From NCBI GenBank assembly GCA_047495785.1, contig JBLDXI010000064.1, positions 248,001 to 312,000 on the forward strand: a stretch of DNA of 64,000 nt. The letters run 5' to 3'. The translations under genes and the position numbers were made by a program. The notes under the pieces were generated by a model. The model was not told the origin of the DNA and ran no database searches. It saw only the letters and a program-made list of their open reading frames with translations. The stretch comes from Lepidodermella squamata (taxonomy: Eukaryota > Gastrotricha). Shown one piece after another: positions 20,164-31,080 of this stretch (positions are counted from its first letter, which is position 1; each line of letters starts with the position of its first letter).

Positions 20164-23100
20164 GATTGATCTGCAAGCCGCGTAATTTTGCGAAAATGTT
20201 CCATTTGCGAAATCACGTGTCTAAAATAAGACGATTTGATAAATTGAGAAATTGAGGTAGTTGATCAGACCGAAGGCTTTCCTTGCGGGCAACTCGGCGA
20301 ATCCTGGCATGTTGCTGCAGCAGCGCAGAGATGAACACTCTGAAACAGCGAAAGCGTTTGCAAAACATTACGTTGAACAACACCCTCACCGCAGTATTGC
20401 ATGCACTTTCAGATGTGAAACTGACGTCTCCAATCTGTGATGGAACATTTTGAAGTTGAGCAGAGTTATGCCTCGCATCAACTCACGGCAATGGAAGGGC
20501 TCGAGCAAGACGGGAAGCAGCCAATGTAGGATTTATCGCCAGCGTTGTAACAGTGCACGTAACTAACAACTGATTATAATGTTCATCAATGGAGATTATC
20601 TATATCAAAGCTAGATATATAAACCAACTTTTGCAGATTGCGAACGAGTCATAGCTAGCTCCATCCTGGTTTGCGGTCTGCAAAACAGTGTTATCAACCT
20701 TGGGATTCTGTCAAAGTAGACTCACAGTCGATGTTGGGCAGTTCGAGCTGATCGGGACGCAGACAGAGAGCAAATTTGTCTTCGGATCGACGCAGCGTTT
20801 ATGCTTCCCCTGAAATCAGCCAAATATAACCACCAAAGTCGTTGAACTTTTATATCACCTGAATTGCAGCAATGCAGGTCTGGAAATTAGTAGCAAACAG
20901 CGTAGTGCTCGATCCGACGCTTCCACCCTGTAAAATTTGCGATTGAACTCAACAGTGAGAAATGAAAAACTGGTGTCACGTCATATTTCCCAGCGCCGCT
21001 CGGGCACGAATCCAGGCAGCTACCGCCGTTCGAAGCATCGTAACACATGTTGATAGACTAAATATTAAATAGTTTGGTAAATGGTGGTATAATCGATGGG
21101 AAATCGCTGAACCCCTGTATCGCAACTAGTTTTCGACGCGAAGATCGTTTGGCTGGGTAGCTGTTTTACGAAAATCTATCAAAGCGTGGAATCATTGAAA
21201 ATAGACCTTACATCTGTCCCGTCACATGGCAACTGAGCAGGCCTGCACCCGGAGAACGTCGACCCGGTCGAACCAAAGCAACGGCGATGAGGGTAGAAGG
21301 ACTGCGGGGCTGAAAACACGATTTCACAGCACATTTCTATCAAGTTAATCATCAACCGACCAGATTCGCACTCGCCAAGATTGCTGAATGCAACGCCAGT
21401 TCAGAGGCTACTTGTACTGCCAGCCGGGCAAGTTTGAGAGCCATCAGTAGGGATGCATTTAACGAGAGCATAGGTTTGTGAATTCAGACAAAATGTATGT
21501 GGTTTCTACATAGAAAATATATAGAAATATTGATCGATTGTACCGATATATTGTACCGTATATGCCGCGAGATAGGTCATGCATTGGGCGTAATTCGTCC
21601 CAAAATCATCTGCGTTGTTGAAAGTAGCCACCTTCAAATGAGTTGAATAGGCTGGTAAAAACTTCACAACACATCGAAAAGCTCACCAGACTCATAGGCG
21701 ATCTGCAAACGCCTCGACAAACGAAAGCCGAAGCCGATTTGCATAGAGCTGCGGGCTGAGAAAACGAAACACAGACAAGTTTTGTCGCCCGATAAAAAGA
21801 AAAATGATTTACTCACCCCGGCAGAGCAATGTTTCTTGTCGATGTAGATTCCACCGCTGAAAGCCTGAGATCAAAATGAAGATTCAAATTAGATCTAAAA
21901 TTGTCTGAAACAAATACAGCACCTGTGTTTGAGTTGTAGTGTCACAACCCGGGGAAGCCAACCGACAGCCAGCGAATGAGCTGTTCGATGTTGAGAAACA
22001 CCGAACATGCTGCGAGAAATCTGAACTGCGGGCAGCTGCAAAAAAGAGGAAACGAATTGTTTGATTTAAACTTCGGATAAGTTCGGATAACGACAAATTC
22101 GGATAAATTTGCGTATTTGACCTCAATAAGCCTCAATAATTGCTGGCCTAAATTTTCCCAAAGTTATTCTACGGGGGCATAGATTCTTCTGTCGCGATTG
22201 CCTCTTTCGGATACAGTGCTCCCCCGCTATATGCATGGGGGCCGGGTCCAGGGTCGTGCAATTATCGAGGGAGACAGCTAACATGGGCTGTAAACGAGTC
22301 AGGGATTAAGTTTGAGCGAGTTGCTAGCCAGATGGCGCTGAGCAAACAGTTAACCTGACAACGCGTGATTTTTATTTCGCCTCTAGACTCTCTTTATTCT
22401 GAGCGGAAAATCGCATCAACGATGTTTCACGTTTCCTCGTGATTTTTAAAACTAAGGCATTCACGATAAATATCAATTGTCTCGGCAACAGTGGGACACC
22501 TGGGTTCTTATTTTCAATCCTAAAATTTTAACACTTTTGAAAACTTTCAAAGTTGAATTTCAAGATCATGCGTTTACCGAAATGTCATTTATTTGCTTTT
22601 CAGAACTGCCAATATTGATCAGTTGTCAGTAGCATCGATTTTAGAAGCATTCATTATACGCAGCAGTGTTTTATGAATGACATTTTTCGATTTTTCATTA
22701 AATTAATCGAATCGAAGATATTGAGCACGAAATAGCTGTGAATCGCTCTCATCGAGTTCGATTTTGTTTCGAAATGGCGCCTAGGCACCAAAATCCGTAG
22801 CTAGGCTAACAATTCCAACAACTCAGGACAACACGAACGAATAATCTCGGCCTAATTACGAGAATAAATCGATGTATCGAAATTCAAATAAAACGCCTAA
22901 TTCCTACTTGTGATGAGCTTTACAATATTAAATTCTCTTCTATGTATATTGAAGATAAGAGACCGTAACAAACCTCGAATCTGTCCCAAGCACTCCGTCA
23001 AGCTGAAAATCGGGGTCGATTCACTCTGAAATAAATGAGGACAAAATCATACAGCATGAAAATGAGAGAGAATCTCACCCAGCCAGTCAGACATTTGCTG

Positions 23101-23732
23101 TCAATGGGCACGCAAGTAACCGCTGTGCTATTCATGCACTTCTTCGCCGGGTTTTCCTGTTGAAAAATTCAAATAATTAAAAAATTCAATCATTCTCGAA
23201 AAAGGAGTAATACCATGTAGGGCCGAATAACACTGATGCAGTCGTCGTAACGCGGCTTGAACGCCAAACCCGTGAAATTGAGATGCTGCCGTGAAATAAT
23301 CGGTAAACAATTTAGCAATAATTAATTACTTGAGAAAATACCGGAATTTCATCCTTCGAGCATGCCACGGTTCGAGACAAGCATCTCAGGGTGAACTGCT
23401 TCACGTTGTAACAGCTACGGGCCGACTGAAATCAGATCTATGAAAATATGTTGACAAAGGTTCGAAATCAACTAACGCCGTCCTTGCATGACGCAAAATC
23501 AGTAAACGTCGAGCCGAGCTATTTGCGAGAAATTATAGATCAGAAATTATATAGATTTTTTAGATCAGAGTGAATTGTTGCCATTCTTGTATCCCACCTG
23601 AATTTCCTCGAATACAAAGCAATCGTCTTTGCAAGCGATGAATTCATCGTTCCATCGTGATATGCATCGCTTGTAGCAGCCGCCGAAGCCAAAAGCGATG
23701 GCAAGTAGTAAATAGGCTGTTAACAAATTCAT
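20164..23732 (-). pseudogene. Long Cys-rich family member, at least 21 exons, with in-frame TGA and no lectin exon
   Basis: Signal peptide MNLLTAYLLLAIAFGFGG, then repeating module sets. Exons (minus): 23598-23732, 23477-23518, 23342-23425, 23214-23285, 23079-23156, 22974-23025, 21923-22035, 21817-21864, 21687-21755, 21557-21631, 21361-21505, 21212-21309, 21113-21160, 20980-21057, 20859-20927, 20726-20809, 20629-20698, 20487-20569, 20390-20434, 20271-20339, 20164-20220. All phases join. Typical motifs are CYKRCISRWNDEFIAC, QHVRCFSTSNSSFAGC, PHRRCFGSTGSTFSGC, KRCVDPKTNLLSVC and CYNAGDKSYIGCFPSC, so it has more Cys-rich units than its relatives. Exon 11 contains TGA at 21403-21401. After the last exon the hAT-like element follows and no C-type lectin exon is found. 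Separate G and H exons group it with 3833-5872. Either a pseudogene or a truncated lectin-less product. Confidence 0.72.
22036..22973. other. Large intron between modules F and G of the long Cys-rich gene
   Basis: At 938 bases this intron is over ten times the local norm. I found no transposon ends or open frame that explain the expansion. Confidence 0.5.
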
Positions 23733-23819
23733 CTATTAGCTGAAGTGAATAAAAACGAATGGATGTGAAAAACGATTTTTTCTTAATTTGTGCCGTTGTA
23801 GGAAAGGCTGTTGAAGAGC

Positions 23820-23834
23820 CGAGATTTATAATCC
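23820..23834 (-). promoter_or_regulatory. Candidate TATA box of the long Cys-rich gene
   Basis: On the minus strand GGATTATAAATCTCGGC lies about 95-100 bases upstream of the ATG at 23732, the same spacing as the TATA-like box of the gene at 3833. Confidence 0.4.
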
Positions 23835-24099
23835 ATATAGCACCAACGAATCCAGATCATCGCTATTGGCTAAACTGAAAATTACCAAAGCACGCGAGTA
23901 AGAAGATGTTCTCTCAAAGTATGGCAGAGTATGTCTTGAAAATTTGGTGAAATTTGGTGAAAAATGGAGATATCTGTTTTGAGAAATTCAACTTGAATAA
24001 GAATAAAGATTTATGAATTTTAGCTTGAGTGCTTACTCTGGTCATTTGTTTCTCTATGCTCCTAGTAAATCGGTTGCTGAACAGCAAGGAGCAGCGAAC

Positions 24100-24180
24100 C
24101 TAGCTCATCTCTATACCCAAAGCCCTGTCGCTTGATGCCAGCATGAGGGGTAACAACATTGCGTAGAAATACGAAGCCAT
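24100..24180 (-). pseudogene. Solo module A (first exon) of the Cys-rich/CTLD family
   Basis: The frame MASYFYAMLLPLMLASSDRA is close to MVSYCYALLLTLLLASGDDV, the first exon of the gene at 11921. A TAG replaces the codon before VRC (...GIEMS-stop-VRCSLLFSNRF), and no further modules follow. The upstream 280 bases also resemble that gene's promoter region, so a short segment containing promoter and exon 1 was duplicated. Confidence 0.75.
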
Positions 24181-25325
24181 GTGATGAAAAATCAGCTGAA
24201 AGTTTACGCTATGAAATTTGTAAAAATTGTTATGAATCAAATATGTAATGACGGTGCGATTCAACGTGTGTGTGTGGTTTTTTGCGGCGCCACTATTTGG
24301 TGTGATGAAATTAAGCACGCTCTCACAGTCACGCAGAAGTCTCAAAAATCTGAGCAACGGCGTTTTCGTTTTGGGCTTCTATTAAACAACTGCGCAGTAG
24401 CTTGGTCGCGTGCCGAAGAGGTCACTGCCGAGTCCATGTCGGAGTTTTATAATGTCGGAGTTTTATTCGAATTATTATTTTGAACACATACAAGCCGTTT
24501 TCACAAAATAGACCAATAATTATGAATTATGATAAAGCATGTGCGCGATTAACTAATACAAACCAGCTTATTGAAATTTCCAACATTTTCCGACTGCTTT
24601 TTCCTGTAAAATCAGTGATATTTTTTAGCCAAATGAAGATGTGTAAAATTAATGAAGCCTTCTGAAAAATGGTCAAGCTGGGAGCTCAGATCAGATCTAT
24701 TGACTGAAAACTGTGCGGGAATTTATTCCATCACGTTTTATGTGAAATCGATATAAAATGGATTATTAGAGATTATTAGATTATTAGATTTCTTGAATTT
24801 TCTGATTTTTTCTTTTTTTCATTATAATGACCTGGGATATTTGAGATATCCTTTCGTAACCTCAGGTGTATGTATTGCGATTTTGTATTTTGAATTCATC
24901 AGAAAATTTACTGATTTGTTATGCACAATGGCAGGAAAATGAAAAATCAGGTAGAAGTGACTCCAAAATAATATATTATGGCGGCTTCAAATTGGTGGAA
25001 GTTTCGTCGCTAAATTCCAGTTCGCAATTGGCACTTGGCAAACTTCCAACATCAAATGTGTCTGTCCCAATATAGTGCAGGTCATTTTTTCGAGTTGCGT
25101 AATACATTTTTTTGGATCGTGCCCCCGTTTTTAGCAATAAAAATACTACGCATTTTCCACGGCGATTTGAATGAAACTCTAAACACGTGTTGCAGAAATG
25201 CTTAGCCTCGAGTCGCGCGAAATAAGCCACCCGTTTAAAAAATGTGTAATCTGCTCGTCATTCAATTCATTTCGCTCGAATTGATTCAATAAACGTAGCT
25301 TTTTTAGAAAATTAAATTTCGAGCT
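24181..25325. other. Spacer with duplicated promoter-like region
   Basis: 24181-24460 is similar to 14925-15220. On the minus strand CATTATAAAACTCC near 24448 is TATA-like. A minus-strand frame at 24976-25230 (CVVFLLLKTGARSKKMYYAT) vaguely recalls the end of a C-type lectin domain but has no ATG and is not convincing. Confidence 0.4.
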
Positions 25326-26517
25326 ATGACTTGCTACTTGAGCTTTGCGTTATTGGTAATTGTCGTATTGGCTACGGGACCATTAGCAACAATGCAAGAT
25401 TAGGTTCGCTGCTTCTCGCAGTACGACAACAGGTTCAAGGACTGCTACCCAGCTACGCCCGGCTGCAACCCTCTAACCGAATTTATGGTAATTTCAGATG
25501 ATTATGAATTACGAGCCCTTATCGATTTCCTATTTTCAGTGGGCTCCCAAATGGCTGCGTGTCGGTCCTTGCACTAATGGCGTGAGTTGTTTTGCTCAAT
25601 TTGATACGAAATTAAATTGAAGTATGAAAATTTGCTGATTCTTTTGCAGAACAATCAAATGTGTTACGAAGTACGAAGCGCTCACTCCCATGCGTCCCTG
25701 GCAACGTCGGCTGCGATCGGCAACGCGAAATTAACGTGAGTATAGCGAGGCGATTGTAATGTCGAAATTTCGCATCAATGTTATTGTTGCATCCAGCTGT
25801 TCTGGTTCAGTAACTTAAGGCCAGCCAGAAAGAGTGTGAGAAAATGAGGGCTGTATTTGCGGTGAGTAATTTCCTGTCTTCGCTTCTATTATAGTTTGGT
25901 TTCTCTTTAACAGAATCTGAAATTCAGGCAAAGTACCGCAAGTGGCGTCGTCAGAACCTGCGTTCCAGATTCATACACGTGCCCCCAAAATTGTGTTAGC
26001 TTTTAATTTCTGTGATAAATTTTCAATTGATTTCCGAATTTTTAGCGGCACAGGTGACTGAATCGACCGTCCATACAAATTTGGCAGCATGCATCAATGG
26101 AGCAGGTAGAATATGGCTCAAGCGTTGAAAACGTTTGTTTTATTTTGTTTACAGTTACGGTTACTGATAGCTAGTAGCCGCACATGAGATGTTTTGAGGC
26201 TAAGTCGCGCAAGTTCAATGGCTGCCGCCGTTTTTGTTTCGCCAACGAGACATATCAGTATTCAACGGGCACCCACAGCAACCTCGATTACTACTTACTC
26301 GGTGTTCTATAATTTATCACTTGATAGAAAACTGTTCAATGCAATGAGTCGGGGGCGTGACTTGCCGATATATTTGTCTTCGGGGTTCAACTCAGGTCAG
26401 CCATTCATTGATTGAACAGTAACGATAAAATGCTCGTGTTTTTCAGGTAAAGATGTACAACAGCTCATCGAAATTTGGCGATAATCACGCGATATGTTTA
26501 GCGGAAATCATGCCCAA
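25326..26517 (+). pseudogene. Cys-rich/CTLD family pseudogene with stop codons and frameshifts
   Basis: Module A starts at ATG 25326 with an intact signal peptide (MTCYLSFALLVIVVLATG), but TAG at 25401-25403 replaces the conserved Trp before VRCFSQYDNRFKDC. Module C (from about 25651) has an extra G after TGTTAC and a later 2-base loss before TGCGTCCCTGGCAACG. Module D has lost internal bases. Module G has a stop before PHMRCFEAKSRKFNGC. Module I has a TGA. Module J (26451-26522 region, KMYNSSSKFGDNHAICLAEI) is intact, but no lectin exon follows. G and H are in one exon, as in the gene at 11921. A clear multi-lesion pseudogene. Confidence 0.88.
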
Positions 26518-26522
26518 GGTAA

Positions 26523-27327
26523 ACATTTCTCATTTCCCTGTCACAAAATTGACACCGAATCAGGAAAATATTTCGAAAATTACTGCATTTTTTTATTTGA
26601 GTTTTTATATTTCACTTGATTTGATATCAAGTTGAAGCTCTTAATGAGATACATTATAGGGGCATTTTATCTGAAAATATAAAATCAAGAATAAAATCCG
26701 CCCAAATCAAAGTGACACCGTATCCGGTGTTTCTTTATGAATTTTTTTCCGGGACTCTAGGTGCTCTGTAGAATTTCTTTGCACACAACTGACCAAATTT
26801 GCTTTACTAAATTCTAAATTCAATTTTTTGAGACGAATACAATGATACCAAACTCATGGTATTTGTTTACCTGGATGTGGCGGTCGAAATTAGGGTCCGC
26901 CGCTTCCTAATTTCGATAGGGCCGGGTGTCTAGGCGACTACAAAATTAGCTATAAATCACGGTAAAATCGTCCAGATTAGCGGCAAAGGGGCATTCGATC
27001 GCCGATTATTTTCTGAAAATTCAACTCGCTGGCAGAGTAGAAAAAAACCTAGAAAATGGCCGAAATTATGGCGGGGTGCTTTAAATCGTAATAAATTACT
27101 ATGAAATTCTGCGTGATTTTCACTTGGATATCACGTCGTTATCATGATTTAACATGTTGTGCCTATAGCTTCGCCCAGCGGAGGGCCTACCGTAAATAAA
27201 ACTAACACACATTTTCGAAAATGCAAATATTTTACTGCTTCTGTTTTGCGCCGAATTTTTAGGTCTGTAATCCGCAAAGAGCTAGTTTTAAGATGTTGAG
27301 GTCCTGCACCTGACAAACACTGTAAAC
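26523..27327. other. Spacer with no recognisable gene
   Basis: Includes a small inverted pair, CGAAATTAGG / CCTAATTTCG (about 26886-26920). Nothing else recognised. Confidence 0.35.
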
Positions 27328-27961
27328 GCCATGGGGTGCCAGATGTTGATATGAATCAACCTTGACTGACAGGAAAAGTATTCAAAAATCAAGTTATTTT
27401 GATCGCTCATAATTCATTATTGATCGATTAACACCGTCAATAATTTCCGGCAGTACAAGATAGCCCTAAAAAAGTTAAAAAGCAAGCGGAGAAAGTAATA
27501 AAATTAATATAGAAAATCAGGGAAAATCGTGCAAGCTCCAATCATCAAAATATAGAGCTTGATCAGAATTACCCAACCCATAGTAGGTAGGCTTCAATTC
27601 CGATTTAATTATTAGTTAATGCCATATTTTTTTGTAATCAAGAAATCATTTTTCCTGATTTCATTGGCAAGTGAAAGAATTTATTGCCTGCCTTCCGTCT
27701 CAAAGAAGCTCGCGATTTCATTGCTTTACATTGCCCTGGAAAAATTGTAATGTTCACCATTTGAAGCGATATCTGGTACTACCAACCTTTTAATGAAGAG
27801 AATTGCCATGAATGAGAAATCGGGAATGGAAAAATAACCTGATTTGTACATTTTTCCTGCTGGTGGGGCCGGTGCCCCCCCTGGCCCCCCCCCCTCCCTT
27901 AGTTACGCCCCTGTGCTAGCCAATGGATATATTCACATCAACATCTGGCGCCCACATGCGT
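27328..27961. mobile_element. Probable TIR element of about 630 bases
   Basis: GGGGTGCCAGATGTTGATAT near 27333 is mirrored by ACATCAACATCTGGCGCCC near 27935-27953. Terminal similarity is about 30 bases with mismatches. Just inside the right end, CCCTTAGTTACGCCCCTG (about 27895-27912) resembles a widespread DNA-transposon terminus (CAGGGGCGTAACTAAGGG in reverse), so two elements may be nested. No coding capacity. Confidence 0.5.
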
Positions 27962-28268
27962 ATCCAAGTAAAATAAAACCAAAGTTTTCTGTTTAAGCGT
28001 ATCATCTCCTGAGGTATTTGGAGTCGACAAAACTAATTGATTTTTCTACTAATCAGGCCAAGTGTTGGTAATCGGATTCTCGAGACCCAAGTCCCAAGTG
28101 ATTATTCGCCGGCGTTGAATGAATTATGTCATTAAATATGAAGCTGAGCTCGAAATGACGGTGAAACAACGAAATTGTTAATTGATTTTCGCGCTGTTGA
28201 TATCCATTCAAAAGGCTAGTTATATCTTTTATCCTAATTTAGGATAGAGATTTTTGTGTTTGCTATTA

Positions 28269-30333
28269 ATGATGGCCTTCCTTCATGTTGTTTTGGCTCT
28301 TGTGACTTTCCATTCGCAAATCGATGCCGTTTTTGGCGCGGCGAACTGGACCCGCTGTTTCGCACAGCTGAATAACGCTTTCACGTCATGTGTGACAACT
28401 GATCAGAACTGTGATCCGGACTTGGAATACCAGGTTAGCTAAACTTGGAAACTTGGAAACAGCTGAAATGAAACAGGACTAATTTTTAATTTTTTATGCC
28501 AGTTGGGGCCGATTTTCCGAAAGCCGGGAGTTTGCTATCGAGGGGTGAGATTGTTATCGTTATTTTCAATTTTAAATGCTGAATTCTTCAAAAATTCAAG
28601 AACTGCCGACTTTGCTACAAATACGATATGCTAACTCCCAAATGCGTGCCTGGACACATTGGCTGTAACAACCCGGGCGAAATGAGCGTGAGTAATTGTG
28701 TTCGGTTGAAATTCTTTTTAATTTGTATTTTGTGTTTGTTGTGATAAATAATATCAATATCTATTTTTTAATCCTAGCTTTTCTGGTTCGGCAGCCGAAC
28801 TCCACAATTGAACTTCAAATACAACTTCAAGCAGTGCGAGCGGAAAAAGGCTGAATTTGCGGTAGGCCCTAATAGATATCAGCCAACTCAGACAGAATGT
28901 TAACTGTGTATTTTAGAAATTGAAATTCAGGCGATGCACTTCTAACAATGTGACCAAGACGTGTGTTCCTGATCCTTACATTTGCCCAAACAATTACGTA
29001 TGATACTCTAAAACCGTAGTACTTTGCCAAATAAATTTTCTTCGTTAAACAGGTGACTGGGTCTGAGCTTCACCCGAATCTAACATATTGCATCAATGGA
29101 ACTGGTTAGGCAGCGATTTAATTGTCAGTTGTTGTTGTTGAATTTTCACACCCCGCAGTGAGTGTTCCGATAAGCGAATCTCCGCACATCCGCTGTTTCG
29201 ATCCCACGAATCGAGGCTTCACCGCCTGCCGACCTCGAAGCTCCGGCTGCAATGCGAACAGCGAGACGAGTCGATTTTCAGCTATCGTTTTCGACAACCT
29301 GGAAAACTGCTTGCTTGGAGTGAGGTGTTTTTGTATTTGAAATTCGGCAGTCTATTTGTGTTGAATTTGGACAGAAAGCATTTCAATGCCAGGACGCCAC
29401 AGGCAACAAAACATGCCTCGCAAGCTGTCCGCGGAACTCGACACAGGTAATATTCCTATTTTTACGTCGTAGCTGTACTCAGAAAACTCCCGGTCAATCA
29501 GTTGTTGTTACAATGGCCAGTCGCAAGTCCGAAATTGTGTCTGTTCCGCACTAATTGGATCTACGCTTGTTCGTCTTATTTTGAAGATGTCATTGTTTTT
29601 TCTCATCCAACCAGGTGAAAATGTACTCTGATAGTCCAAATTTTCAGCCCAACTACGGCAACTGCATAGCTGACATGACGCAGGTGGTAAGTAAACTTCT
29701 TCTTTAAATCGTAGGAAATCTTTGGCTCAACGACACGAGACTATATGAACGACAATATATGTACGATAGAAAAATTATTATTAGCTGGCGATAGCATTAG
29801 GTTTAGAATTCAAGAGATAATAAGTAGTCATTAATAGCGCTGCTACTTTTGCAGCTTCTCGAACAACAAGCGGAATATTATTTAACGGAAGTTCGCATTC
29901 TCTAAAAGGCTTCATTTTATTTGTCTCGTGTACATTTTATTCACACTTTTTGTAGAGTTTCACTGGCTACAAGACTACGTCACCAACCATTATGCCGGGC
30001 AACGCAAGACAAAGCTGCTTGTCATTGGGCAGTAACTATCGTTTGGCGATGATCAAAACTGATGCTCATCGATCTGCTGCCTACACCGCCATGGTCAACG
30101 CTGGCATTGCAAAGGCGTACATCGGCTTGGCGAAAGTCAACGATGTGTGGCTTTGGGATGATGGTACGCCGTACGCTGACTTGCCCCCATGGGGCAGTGG
30201 CTACCCGAGAACCGGTGTCTGGTGGACTGGCCTGGCAATAACTGAGAGCAGTTCACTCAAGGCGGCGGACGGTTTGATAAGTGCGCCTTCGACTAGCAAC
30301 TACATCTGCCAGAAATCAACCTACAGTTGGTAG
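28269..30333 (+). CDS. Secreted Cys-rich protein with C-terminal C-type lectin domain, 10 exons
   Basis: Predicted 397 residues. Exons: 28269-28433, 28503-28544, 28601-28687, 28778-28861, 28917-28997, 29053-29104, 29159-29319, 29375-29446, 29615-29686, 29956-30333. I chose ATG 28269 (a second ATG follows at 28272), giving signal peptide MMAFLHVVLALVTFHSQIDA. Modules: NWTRCFAQLNNAFTSC, LCYKYDMLTPKCVPGHIGC, LFWFGSRTPQLNF, CTSNNVTKTCVPDPYICP, PHIRCFDPTNRGFTAC. The lectin exon is shorter and different from its paralogues: it lacks the RCV..C lead-in and begins SFTGYKTTSPTIMPGN. It has YIGLAKVNDVWLWDDGTPY and ends NYICQKSTYSW. Modules G and H are fused. All phases join and there is no internal stop. 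A poly(A) signal AATAAA lies at about 30383. Probable soluble lectin, ligand unknown. Confidence 0.88.
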
Positions 30334-30399
30334 GGCAATCGCCTAACGACAAGCGCCGAGTGAGATAATGTTTGAGTGATTGAATAAAGATAAGCATTG

Positions 30400-30850
30400 T
30401 GACATTGATGTGTGATAATAAAAATGCATTCATCTTGTGGATATGAAAGTGTCATGATTAAAATTCATTTTGGAAAGCAGTCAATGCGACTCTGCGAGTC
30501 TGATGTTGTAAAGGCGTGCCATGCAATTTTCCGAAGGATTAGTCATGATAACAATTCGCTTCATGATACCAACTCAACACTTTTCCCCTTAAATCATCAG
30601 ACCGAGATGTACGACGCATCTGCGAACTTCGACACACACTGACGGTACTAAACATTTAAGTTTTTTTTCAAAATATTGCAGCGATAAATGTATCTCGAGA
30701 AATATGAGGGTTTATGAATCGCAGTGAAATGGATTGATCACTCATGATAGATTCCCTTAGCTCAGGTTCCCTGAGCTCTTAGCTTCAGTTTATAGTTTAT
30801 GTTACACTTCGTCGTTAATAAATATATGGCCGAACACTTATACCTTATAC
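30400..30850. other. Spacer with no recognisable gene
   Basis: A 76-codon frame at 30412-30642 has no motif or splice context. Nothing supported. Confidence 0.35.
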
Positions 30851-30856
30851 TCACGC

Positions 30857-31033
30857 ATGGGTGGCGAGAAACTGTCGTCTGATGGGTCTGCGTTCACCTA
30901 CAACGCTGATCCATGCACCTTTTATTCCGACTATGGATGCACCACGATGTGGAATGAGTCTGGCTTGCCCATGATTTCATTTAATTGCTGGCCAGACACC
31001 AGGTTCAGGTACAGGTACAGGTATACACCCTAG
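30857..31033 (+). pseudogene. C-type lectin exon 3' fragment ending in a GGTACA microsatellite
   Basis: The frame reads SSDGSAFTYNADPCTFYSDY, then MISFNCWPDTRFRYRYRYTP and TAG. SDGSAFTYN matches the WSDGSALTFN region of the lectin exon at 62816-63295. The AGGTACAGGTACAGG repeat replaces the normal C-terminal Cys region, and no upstream lectin half is present. A fragment. Confidence 0.5.
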
Positions 31034-31080
31034 TTGTACGATACGGTATTTGCGAAACTTTCACCGAGTAACTTCATGCT

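Noticed and set aside
24976-25230. 84-codon minus-strand frame resembling a lectin C-terminus
   Set aside because: Only CVVF and MYYAT loosely match the family; there is no ATG, no acceptor and no other conserved Cys. Too weak to call.
28254-28268. Upstream TTG as the start of the lectin gene at 28269
   Set aside because: Eukaryotic initiation at TTG is unlikely and two adjacent ATGs at 28269 and 28272 give a good signal peptide.
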